This document shows positions 16,217 through 24,113 of a stretch of 46,037 nt of DNA, one piece after another. The stretch is from Parachlamydiaceae bacterium (GTDB taxonomy: Bacteria; Chlamydiota; Chlamydiia; Chlamydiales; Parachlamydiaceae): the NCBI GenBank assembly GCA_013813265.1, contig JACCRY010000204.1, forward strand, positions 1 through 46,037, in the 5' to 3' direction. Each line of letters starts with the position of its first letter. Within the stretch, counting starts at the first letter, position 1. Under the pieces are notes generated by a model. That model was not told the DNA's origin, did no database searches, and was given only the letters and a program-made list of their open reading frames with translations. The translations under genes and the position numbers were made by a program.

Positions 16217-17293
16217 TTAAAACTCCGGCACACGAACGAGAAGCATATCCTGCTTGGATCCGTTGGGAAAGTAGATGCGAATCGGCGATTCATCCATTGT
16301 TAAATTATAGGCCCCTGTTTCTACCATTGGAGAGGCATCGTTATCGGCAATTTTCCAAGCAGCTCGCTGCGATCCATGATCTACCATGCCGGCAAGCTCA
16401 TAAGTTTGATCTGTCGTAGAATTGTATAGTGTTCCTGCAATGACTCCTGATTTACTCAGAGCTAATTGCACAAACATATTAGGTGATGCTACGCTTTGGG
16501 TGTTTTTTGCAATAGCAAAAACTCCAAGTGGCATCCAGTCAATAGAGCCAGCAGTTTCTTCTTCCATAGCAATCTCATTTACTTGCTGTGGGGTATAAGT
16601 GTCTGCATAGGTCGGATCTGTAGTTCCCCAATAAGTATTGGTGGATCCATAGTCTGACGAATTTTCATAATAGTAAGGTTGGCTATTCCAACCTAACCAT
16701 GCCCCCATGCTGGTTGCTGTAGCTGGAGTCCACCAACGACCTGGATAAGAATAGTAGCTTGGCCGATAATGGTGTTGATCCCAAAAATTTCGATTAAACC
16801 AAGTACTGCGATTAGGATGTCGTGAAGAAATGTTACCTCGCACCGCTTGTCCTGCATTTTGGACTCTGCTATCTACACCTTGCTTTCCTTGGGTGCCAGG
16901 TCTGGTCCCAAGCGCATCTCTACTTGGTAATGGTGAAGGCCTTGTAACCTGTTGGGCAGGGAGATTTGTGGGATTGGTTTTGATAAACTGTTGCACCTGG
17001 CTTCTCGTTTCTGTCTGTCCCCCTAGTCTAGGAGTTGTTGTAGGGGCTCTCCATGCTTGGGAACTTGCATAGGATGGAGCTGATGCAGGACGAACAGGTT
17101 GGGATAATTGAGGTCTTGAAACTGAAGCCGGTCTAGTTGATCGACTCATGGATGGACTTCGTTGTACACTACGTGCAGTCCCGGCCCCCCCGCCACTTCT
17201 TCCACCGCCACGGCCACCTCGTGCGTCAAGATCTATAGTTAGAAGTTGGCTGCAAAGTAAAAAAATGCTAAAGAGAGATGCTATTTTTTTCAT
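16217..17293 (-). CDS. Exported Gly/Arg/Ser/Pro-rich protein with C-terminal beta domain
   Basis: 358 residues. There is a signal peptide (KKIASLFSIFLLCSQLLTI), then a low-complexity region (RGGRGGGRSGGG and many Ser-Arg-Pro repeats) to about residue 160, then a Tyr/Trp-rich stretch. A C-terminal domain of about 110 residues starts near IDWMPLGVFAIAKNTQ and ends with MLLVRVPEF. The C-terminal domain resembles that of planctomycete proteins often mislabelled mu-protocadherin (my recollection, not a search). Role unknown, probably cell envelope. It starts 10 bp after the stop of the gene at 17303-18190, so the two form one transcript. Confidence 0.6.
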   Translation of the reverse strand: MKKIASLFSIFLLCSQLLTIDLDARGGRGGGRSGGGAGTARSVQRSPSMSRSTRPASVSRPQLSQPVRPASAPSYASSQAWRAPTTTPRLGGQTETRSQVQQFIKTNPTNLPAQQVTRPSPLPSRDALGTRPGTQGKQGVDSRVQNAGQAVRGNISSRHPNRSTWFNRNFWDQHHYRPSYYSYPGRWWTPATATSMGAWLGWNSQPYYYENSSDYGSTNTYWGTTDPTYADTYTPQQVNEIAMEEETAGSIDWMPLGVFAIAKNTQSVASPNMFVQLALSKSGVIAGTLYNSTTDQTYELAGMVDHGSQRAAWKIADNDASPMVETGAYNLTMDESPIRIYFPNGSKQDMLLVRVPEF

Positions 17294-17302
17294 ATTTTGT
17301 TC

Positions 17303-18190
17303 CTATCCCTTTTTTCTGTTAATGGTGACCGAATCGATATTTGGAAGTATTTTACCGCCGACTTCCCTTCCTGTTGATTCCCATGTATAGCTATTTGCAT
17401 CAATAGGAGTATAGACATTGATCGCCGAAGCCCGACTTCCATCTGCTAAGGTTTGTGATGTTTCTGAAATCCAGCTATTGCCTTTTTTGCTCCAATCTGC
17501 TTCCCCGAATCCGCCATCCGAATCAAATACCCATGAACGTATCGATTCTTTTATTGGGTCCCATCCGATGACTGTTTTACCGCTCAGTTCTAATTGCCCT
17601 TCAGTTGTAACAGAAAAATCTCCAATAATAAAATTTTTAGAATCGTTCCATTTATAAGAAGAGTTGATTTCAACATCCTCGTCTTCATCTATCCAGTTGC
17701 CAATCAGCCATTCTAATTTTTTGAGGTGTTGATAGTTATTCGGTACTGCTGCAATATCGATATTCCGAATTTCTCCAATGACCCATTCATTATTTTGTTT
17801 TTCAAAAAACGCTTTAAATGCACTTTCTTGTGGGGCTTCTCCAGGGCGTTTAATGGTAAAGATTCCTGTCTCGACAGCTTCACTATTCGAGGGAAAAGTA
17901 ATGGTTTTGGGTGTAACCTTAAGTTCAGTTTGTCCTCCATTTTTGAAAAATTCATCAAAGGACTTTACAATTGCAGTTCTACCCTGAATAACATCTCCTG
18001 ATTCAGGATTTGTGTACTCTCCATCTTCAGCCCAAAAAGATCCGACCGTCTTGGAATCTTGTCGATTATAAGCTTCAACATAAGCTTCTGTTTTTTTCTT
18101 AATTATATCCTCTTCTGCTACCCCTTGCGCTAGCAAGGAAGAGCAAATACAAAATATAGATACTATAAAGAAACAATTCTGCATTTTCAT
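17303..18190 (-). CDS. Exported SnoaL-like (SgcJ/EcaC family) protein
   Basis: 295 residues. A signal peptide (hydrophobic CFFIVSIFCICSSLLA) is followed by an NTF2/SnoaL-like domain at residues about 30-145, with AYVEAYNRQDSKTVGSFWAE and EYTNPESGDVIQGRTAI. A second beta-rich domain at about 150-295 begins HLKKLEWLIGNWIDEDEDVE and contains VIGWDPIKESIRSWVFDSDG. No catalytic role is assigned in such proteins. AAGGAG lies 7 nt before ATG 18190. It is the first gene of a two-gene unit with the 358-residue exported protein. Confidence 0.75.
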   Translation of the reverse strand: MKMQNCFFIVSIFCICSSLLAQGVAEEDIIKKKTEAYVEAYNRQDSKTVGSFWAEDGEYTNPESGDVIQGRTAIVKSFDEFFKNGGQTELKVTPKTITFPSNSEAVETGIFTIKRPGEAPQESAFKAFFEKQNNEWVIGEIRNIDIAAVPNNYQHLKKLEWLIGNWIDEDEDVEINSSYKWNDSKNFIIGDFSVTTEGQLELSGKTVIGWDPIKESIRSWVFDSDGGFGEADWSKKGNSWISETSQTLADGSRASAINVYTPIDANSYTWESTGREVGGKILPNIDSVTINRKKG

Positions 18191-18375
18191 CCCATATCTC
18201 CTTTGCTTATGACTTCGAACTTCGAATCTCTTGATGTTATACTCATTATTATGATGTTCAAAATCAAGTAAAAAAATAGCGTGGTTTAGAGCGGAGGCTT
18301 GGTCAATGTATCAATTTTAAGAAACGCATGGTCCTAATGAAGATCGGGTCGCGAATAGATTCTATAAAGTTTGAT

Positions 18376-18475
18376 TGAATTTTTGAAGTATTGAGACTTG
18401 TCTCAGCTTTGTTCGTCCTCGACTTGTCGAGGACGCCCGACGCTGAAAGAAGCGCGCGTTAATACTTTTACTTTC
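18376..18475. repeat. Nested hairpins with CTTG loops
   Basis: Two perfect hairpins share the loop CTTG: TGAGA/TCTCA (18392-18405) and CGTCCTCGA/TCGAGGACG (18414-18435). The outer segments AAGTATT (18386-18392) and AATACTT (18461-18467) also pair, and so do TCAGC/GCTGA. The core GAGACTTGTCTC is the reverse complement of the terminator core at 16162-16173. It fills most of the 18191-18529 gap, where I see no gene. Confidence 0.6.
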
Positions 18476-18529
18476 GGTCAGAGCCTTCAAATTACGATTG
18501 TTACAACATTTCTTTCCCAAGGCAAGTAT

Positions 18530-19795
18530 TTAAAGTATCTTACCTAATGCCAAGAAAATTTGGTTTAATATTTCGCTTACATTTACAATTAGACTCGCAA
18601 GCGATGTTCCTACGGGCCCAATCACATGATTATTAAAAAAAGTTCCTACTGTCACAGCAGAATTAAGAACAGCATTGAATGCTGGAGCAATCATTTTCTG
18701 GAAAATTTCATACGCTGTTAGCGATACGACCTCAGCAAGCATTTGAATTGATTGACCTACATAATTTGCGCAGAGACTTGCAGATCTGCCAACTGCTTTA
18801 AAAACCGGCATGAATAGGTTCCAAGCAGGAATAATAGCACTTTGTATGATCCATTGGGCTGCATCAGTTACTCTGTTAGCAACGATTAATAAGACATTAG
18901 CAAACTCTGTTGAAAGATAAGATATGCCCTGTGAAAGAAGTTTTAAAGAAGGAAGAGTAAAATTAATCCATAGTGGCTCGATTGCATTGGTAAACAACCA
19001 TTGGGCTGTATTTTCAATGGCTGTTTTAACAACATGGAGGCCTAACCCAAATTTATCAGTGAGGTAAAAAATACTTCTGCCAATGGCTATTAAGCAGGGT
19101 TGTAAAGCATTTTCCCAAAGTGGAGTCAGTACATGATTTAATGTCCAAGTGGCAACAGAAGAAATCAAAGTGCTAATCGCTTCCAGCGCTTCACCAAACG
19201 TCGAAGTTATGAAATTGCAGATCGTTGTAGCAACTTCTCCAACTTTTGTTGCTAATAAGGCAACTCCATTCCAAAGAGGGGTTAACATATACTGAAATAT
19301 CCAATCAGAAGCTAACGCAACTTTCTCAGACAAAAAGGTAGCAATTTTGGGGATAGACTCTAAAATATACTTTGGGAGAGCATAAAAAACCGCATATAAG
19401 GGAGTAGCGCCTGCGAGGAATATGTTATTTCCTACCGATTGGAATATTCCGCCTACTTTTGTTACGACTTCAAGGCCTATATTGCTTCCTAAAACTTCTA
19501 TGCAATGACCGCATAGATAGATTGTAGATCCATAGAGGATTAACGTGTAAGGGATTGTAAACACAGCGACTGCACATACAGCGATTTTTGTCATCGTTGA
19601 GTAAGCATCGGGGTTATGAATAACCTTGCTGATATTTCCAATAGTAAGTTCGTAAGGATTTTTCAAAAAGATATCATAAGCAGCGCACACGACACCCTTG
19701 CATATTTTTGTCGGCAAGGAACTTTCTTGATCTTCCCAGGCGCTTCGAGCTGTTGCGAGTGCAAGTGGATTATAGCAAATACTTGGAACGTTCAT
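18530..19795 (-). CDS. Hydrophobic protein with ~60-residue amphipathic repeats
   Basis: 421 residues with no signal peptide. Residues about 60-105 are strongly hydrophobic. From about residue 150 a loose repeat recurs about every 60 residues, marked by LTPLW, VLTPLW, IEPLW, IIPAW and IAPAF. Between these, segments such as LISSVATW and LIVANRVTDAAQWI form amphipathic or membrane helices. Low charge and regular helices suggest membrane association or an Inc-like/pore-like helical bundle; that is inference. I do not recognise a family. It has a weak ribosome binding site and is monocistronic. Confidence 0.6.
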   Translation of the reverse strand: MNVPSICYNPLALATARSAWEDQESSLPTKICKGVVCAAYDIFLKNPYELTIGNISKVIHNPDAYSTMTKIAVCAVAVFTIPYTLILYGSTIYLCGHCIEVLGSNIGLEVVTKVGGIFQSVGNNIFLAGATPLYAVFYALPKYILESIPKIATFLSEKVALASDWIFQYMLTPLWNGVALLATKVGEVATTICNFITSTFGEALEAISTLISSVATWTLNHVLTPLWENALQPCLIAIGRSIFYLTDKFGLGLHVVKTAIENTAQWLFTNAIEPLWINFTLPSLKLLSQGISYLSTEFANVLLIVANRVTDAAQWIIQSAIIPAWNLFMPVFKAVGRSASLCANYVGQSIQMLAEVVSLTAYEIFQKMIAPAFNAVLNSAVTVGTFFNNHVIGPVGTSLASLIVNVSEILNQIFLALGKIL

Positions 19796-19961
19796 CGTGA
19801 ACCCTGCTATTAAGTGTAATTGATTTTTTTATTGTTGTAGTGATCTGTTTATAAGCTGATAGATTTAGCTTAGTTTGATACTGCACCATTAGTCATTAAA
19901 ATGCAATAAGGTATTGGAGGGAAGAATGAGGTTTTAATTCGTCACCTAAGAAATTTAGTAA

Positions 19962-21707
19962 ATGTGTTCTCTACATACGAAGTTGTTGGGCGGTGACAAT
20001 TTCTCAATAAGCTTGTCTGAAAAATTAAAATTTTTTAGAGTAATCATAGAACTATATATACAATTATACCAAGAGTTAGATATGCCCATATATACCAATA
20101 AAAATATGCGCCCTTCAAACCTCCCTCTAGATGGAACGTTTACTCCTCAGAAAGGTCGGGAAATATGGAAATATGAGGAGAATGTTTCTCCATCGGTTCA
20201 AGATCCAGTCTTTCAAAAACAACGTGAGGAAAAAGAGAAGAAAATTCAAGAACAACTTGATTCAGGACAAATAACGAAATCAGCCGCAAATAGAGAACAC
20301 AAAACTTCGCTTCAGATTCATCTTACCACAGCTGAAGAGGTGGCGGTTTCGACTAATAGGGTCGCGCGTCTTCAGCTCAGCCGGCAGGCAATAACTGACC
20401 ACATTGACCAGCGCATTTCGGCGTTTCTTATTCAGCTCATTGATTGCTATGACACCAACTACCACTTCACAATAGGGCGTACCGAAACGCAAACAAAGAG
20501 TTCACCTGCTGTCGCATTTAATCTTCCTCAGGGAATTCAGCTTCCTGTTGGTGGTACTACGACAATCGACTTAGAAGCTACTCATCAGGGGACGCTCCCA
20601 TGCATCTTTTCCTATGATCGCGCTGCCTGGTTTCACTGGAAAGCACAAGGAGATCCCAATGCTGCAGGTAAGCCTGCGCCTATCGTCTACCATAAGATGG
20701 CTGATCCATACCTAGCCAATAACGCCTGCGCAGGTCTTGACAGAGTGATTAATAATCCTGCAGACATCAGCCTGGATGGGAATGCGACTGAAAGTCAGGT
20801 AGAATTTGGAAGGCAGAAGCCGGATAATCAGAAAAAGCTGCGTGAGATTTCGATTGGATTACTTAATCGTGTGGCTTTGAAAGAGATTACCCCCGTTGAG
20901 GGCTTTATCCTCTATATGATTCAGTTAGAGCAACGCGTTAACTTACTTGCCGATTCGATTCAAGACCCTGATGAAAAAGCGGTGTTCGTTGCGTGGAAAC
21001 AAGATTTGGAGGACCTGCGGACTCAATATCAAGGTGACTTTAAGCTGTTGATTCCAAGGCTTCTTAGAATTCATATTCCAAATGGAGACCGTGATACAAT
21101 CAATCTTGATCTGCTTGTCTTTCCACGCCACTTTAAGCTTCTTCAGCGAAAATATCTCTATCAATCGCACTTGGCCGCAAAAATTGACATCCTTAAAACC
21201 ACCATTTGCGCGCTTGATCGTAGAAAGAGAAAGAATTTTGATTCGGCACTTAAACTTGAGCTTATTGCCCACTCTCTAAAATGTGATGACAATGTTAAAT
21301 TGATGTTCCAGAGGTTTTTTAATTGCTCTGGAACTGGCCATCATAATCTTGAACAAGAATGTCTAAAAACTTCAGCACCTGCCCTCAAACTTGTTAGATC
21401 GCCAGAGGCACAACAACAAATCGAACGCTTTTTTCTCGATTTCACAAAGCATGTCAAAGATATGTGCATTGAAGAATCTCATTTTAAATCTGGACTCCTG
21501 AAAGAAATTCGTGTTGCTCGCGGGCTGTCACTTCGTGCATTTGCTGATGCGTACAACGAAAAGTATCCCACGGCCCATCCTTTGAACCACCAGCAGTATC
21601 GACGCATGGAGAATGGGTGTGTTGCCGTTACTAAGAAACAGGTAAAGCAGTTCGCAGATATACTCTCTATCCCTAAACAACTTTTTTCACCTGGACTTCT
21701 AACCTAG
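19962..21707 (+). CDS. Large protein with C-terminal XRE-type helix-turn-helix
   Basis: 581 residues from ATG 19962. ATG 20082 (MPIYTNKNMRP) is an alternative start with no better ribosome site. Residues about 511-578 are an HTH_XRE-like domain: LLKEIRVARGLSLRAFADAY, QYRRMENGCVAVTKKQVKQF and ILSIPKQLF. The large N-terminal part includes a Lys/Glu-rich stretch (KQREEKEKKIQEQLDSGQI) and an unfamiliar alpha/beta region. It may bind DNA, or the HTH may serve another purpose in an effector. It is slightly richer in G+C than its right-hand neighbours. It stands immediately upstream of the RasGEF gene on the same strand, separated by 278 bp. Confidence 0.6.
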   Translation: MCSLHTKLLGGDNFSISLSEKLKFFRVIIELYIQLYQELDMPIYTNKNMRPSNLPLDGTFTPQKGREIWKYEENVSPSVQDPVFQKQREEKEKKIQEQLDSGQITKSAANREHKTSLQIHLTTAEEVAVSTNRVARLQLSRQAITDHIDQRISAFLIQLIDCYDTNYHFTIGRTETQTKSSPAVAFNLPQGIQLPVGGTTTIDLEATHQGTLPCIFSYDRAAWFHWKAQGDPNAAGKPAPIVYHKMADPYLANNACAGLDRVINNPADISLDGNATESQVEFGRQKPDNQKKLREISIGLLNRVALKEITPVEGFILYMIQLEQRVNLLADSIQDPDEKAVFVAWKQDLEDLRTQYQGDFKLLIPRLLRIHIPNGDRDTINLDLLVFPRHFKLLQRKYLYQSHLAAKIDILKTTICALDRRKRKNFDSALKLELIAHSLKCDDNVKLMFQRFFNCSGTGHHNLEQECLKTSAPALKLVRSPEAQQQIERFFLDFTKHVKDMCIEESHFKSGLLKEIRVARGLSLRAFADAYNEKYPTAHPLNHQQYRRMENGCVAVTKKQVKQFADILSIPKQLFSPGLLT

Positions 21708-21757
21708 GGAGTGTCCTTTAAAACTCCAGTCTAGGGATGGATCTAAGGGACTAAATG

Positions 21758-21881
21758 TTGACAAAAAGCTACTAAACAATTTGTCTACTTGAAGAGATCA
21801 CAATTTTTCAGAATCAATTGTTCTTTAAGTTTCTAAGGTTCCTTGACAAAAAGTTTAGGGGGACACCCCCTAAGACATAAT
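21758..21881 (+). promoter_or_regulatory. Paired TTGACAAAAAG boxes and GGGGG hairpin before the RasGEF gene
   Basis: The 11-mer TTGACAAAAAG occurs twice (21758-21768 and 21843-21853), 85 bp apart. The second is followed by a perfect 8-bp hairpin TTAGGGGG-ACA-CCCCCTAA (21855-21873) and CATAAT (21876-21881). If the second TTGACA is a -35, the 27-bp spacer is far too long for a plain sigma-70 promoter, so the hairpin may be an operator or a terminator of the gene before. Confidence 0.4.
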
Positions 21882-21985
21882 CGCATTTAAATCGTCAGTT
21901 TGGGCAATCCCAAAGTCTAGGTTTGAAGGCTGTTTGCTAGAATGAAAAATAGTCTTATTCAGTTGCTTTTAACCCTTAGGATATT

Positions 21986-23983
21986 ATGCAAAGTACAACG
22001 CCTTCAGGCAAAATATTCTATCATGTTCCTCTTGTCATGGTCGATCATATTGTATTAGACAATACCATGGACTCAAAATCGACTTCGCCTAAAGATATAG
22101 CATTTTCTTCTCGTTCGTTATCCTCGGGAAGCGTCGACATGATTGACGATTTTAAACCTCTTTTTGAAAAAAATACTTTGTCATCTGAGCATTTTAACGT
22201 GACACTACAACTTTCAACTTCTATACATTTACAAGATGTGAGAACAGCCAATATTTTTAAAAAAAATCACATTACATCTCATAAATTTTCATTTGAACAT
22301 GAACTAAAATCTGAAGCTGATTCTGGCCTAATAAATAAAACAGAGCTCATTGATATAGAGTTCTTAACTTTAAATGAAAGTAATCCTGAATTTTATTTTT
22401 CACAGCGTGTGAGCGAAGATATAAAAAACGAAACTAAGAAAAACATAGAACCCTATATACAGCAGGAAAGAAAAAAGAGATTATCGGTTACGCGTTCTAT
22501 AAGCAAATCTAAACTTTCATCCAAAATATTCTCCTCTCAAGGTTCAGTAGAAGAAAAAAATATAAAAGAATGTATTGGCATTTCTCCCTTGCAAAAACAG
22601 GTGACTTGCGAAGAACTGATTTTAAAAGGATTCGTTGATATTGATGAACCCCTACTAATAAATATGATGCCCTTAGAGCGAGTAAACTTATGTATAGCTC
22701 TTCATAACACAATAAAAAAAATTGAGAGCCTTCGCTGTATAGACCAGGATTCATTACAAAATCAAAATTTTAAAAGCTCAGTGTTAGAAGATGCCTATAT
22801 AAGGTATTGTGCTAGCCTCTCCCTTGTAAAAATTGTGCAAAAGAAATTACGAAATCATCAATTGATAAATCTAACTGAAGAAAACGCGAACAATGTCTGG
22901 GACTATTTATCCTTGTCAGGAGAAACGATTCTCCCTTCTGGTAAACTTTTCACTTTGATTTTTGACCACATGATGCAACTGGGAAAAAATGAGATTGTAG
23001 AGGATAAAATGCTTTCTCTACTCATGTTTTGCTCTCATTGGCTCAAAGAAAATCAGGGAAATAGGCTTGTTAAAAATACTAAAGCTCAAATAGAAGAAAT
23101 CGTTCAGATCACTTATTCTCATCCAAAAGATGATATTCAAAATGAAAGCGGAAGATTATCGGAAAACCTTAAAAAGGCGCTTTGTGATCGAAATATGAAC
23201 TGTAATCAAATAAATTTTACTTCTGTTGGGTGCATTGACTTTAACACAGTTTTAGTCGATATTTGCAGCCAAAAATTGGAGTCAAGTCGTTATAAATCCA
23301 TGGTTAAAATGGTGGCCAAGGATTTATGCTATAGCCAAGTAGCATTTTATACTCAACTCACTCCACAAGATTTTTTTGAGGAAAATTGGATCAAACCAAC
23401 TATGTTGCGCCATATAGCCAACCATTGTAGCCACCTTAATGCTTATGTAAATCATATGATTTTTTTTGAAAAAACCTTTGAAGAGAGTATTATATTAATG
23501 AAGTTCTTTCTTGATGTCGGGTATAAATGCTTACAATGGAATGATTTTTCAAGCGCTTGTGCGATTGGAGGCATCTTTTGCCATTCGTCATTTAATAAAA
23601 ATTCGGATCTTTGGATTAAAGTAACTTCCAGCGAGGGAAATTATCATGTTATTTACGAAAAATTCAACAAAATTTTTTATGGAGAAAGCACTCAACCTCT
23701 CCGTTCAGCTTTAGAAACATGTTATAAATGCGATAAATTTTTTATTCCCCATATGGGATTTTATATGCATGATGTCGAGCTATGTAAAAATCACCCAGGT
23801 ATCATTAAATCAGGTAATAAAGATCCAGAATTCAATATTATAAAAATAAAGGAAATTTATGAAATGATACAAATAAGCTTACGTGGACAGGTAAAATGGA
23901 AAAAATCTGATTATAAAAAATATACCTATAAAACCAATCTCCTCTCTCATGTTCTTCCCTCCTTCCAGCCTTTAAGTAGCTAA
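21986..23983 (+). CDS. RasGEF (CDC25-homology) protein, probable secreted effector
   Basis: 665 residues. Residues about 440-640 follow the eukaryotic RasGEF catalytic core in order: KDLCYSQVAFYTQLTPQDFF, then NHCSHLNAYVNHMIF, then FLDVGYKCLQWNDFSSACAI with GGIFCHSSF and W, then FFIPHMGFYMHDVELC and IKIKEIYEMIQ. Residues about 300-370 (NNVWDYLSLSGETILPSGKL, LMFCSHWLKENQ) resemble the RasGEF_N domain. The first ~200 residues are Ser/Lys-rich and look disordered, as is common in type III effectors. RasGEFs load Ras-family GTPases with GTP, so a host Ras or Rap is the likely target; that is inference. AGGA lies before ATG 21986. Confidence 0.85.
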   Translation: MQSTTPSGKIFYHVPLVMVDHIVLDNTMDSKSTSPKDIAFSSRSLSSGSVDMIDDFKPLFEKNTLSSEHFNVTLQLSTSIHLQDVRTANIFKKNHITSHKFSFEHELKSEADSGLINKTELIDIEFLTLNESNPEFYFSQRVSEDIKNETKKNIEPYIQQERKKRLSVTRSISKSKLSSKIFSSQGSVEEKNIKECIGISPLQKQVTCEELILKGFVDIDEPLLINMMPLERVNLCIALHNTIKKIESLRCIDQDSLQNQNFKSSVLEDAYIRYCASLSLVKIVQKKLRNHQLINLTEENANNVWDYLSLSGETILPSGKLFTLIFDHMMQLGKNEIVEDKMLSLLMFCSHWLKENQGNRLVKNTKAQIEEIVQITYSHPKDDIQNESGRLSENLKKALCDRNMNCNQINFTSVGCIDFNTVLVDICSQKLESSRYKSMVKMVAKDLCYSQVAFYTQLTPQDFFEENWIKPTMLRHIANHCSHLNAYVNHMIFFEKTFEESIILMKFFLDVGYKCLQWNDFSSACAIGGIFCHSSFNKNSDLWIKVTSSEGNYHVIYEKFNKIFYGESTQPLRSALETCYKCDKFFIPHMGFYMHDVELCKNHPGIIKSGNKDPEFNIIKIKEIYEMIQISLRGQVKWKKSDYKKYTYKTNLLSHVLPSFQPLSS

Positions 23984-24003
23984 TTAAAAGCGCATAAGAG
24001 AGC

Positions 24004-24100
24004 GGCAGGTCAAAGCCCAGGGAATGAAGGCATATAAGTGATCCCATATTATATATTAAGGTACTTTTGAGACTTGAACCGAGGGAGTTTTCGTGCTGCC
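24004..24100. repeat. Imperfect palindrome, diverged copy of the 40.0 kb element
   Basis: It lies between the convergent RasGEF and F-box genes. The arms pair (GGCAG 24004-24008 with CTGCC 24096-24100), and AAGTGATCC pairs with the GGTACTTTT side around a TATATA centre. Its sequence (GAAGG...AAGTGATCCCATAT...CTTTTGAGACTTGAACCG) aligns with the centre of the palindrome at 39968-40131, which marks them as one repeat family. Confidence 0.7.
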
Positions 24101-24113
24101 CAAACAGGCAGTT

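Noticed and set aside
21843-21881. TTGACA...CATAAT as a sigma-70 promoter
   Set aside because: The 27-bp spacer is too long; kept only as a possible regulatory region.
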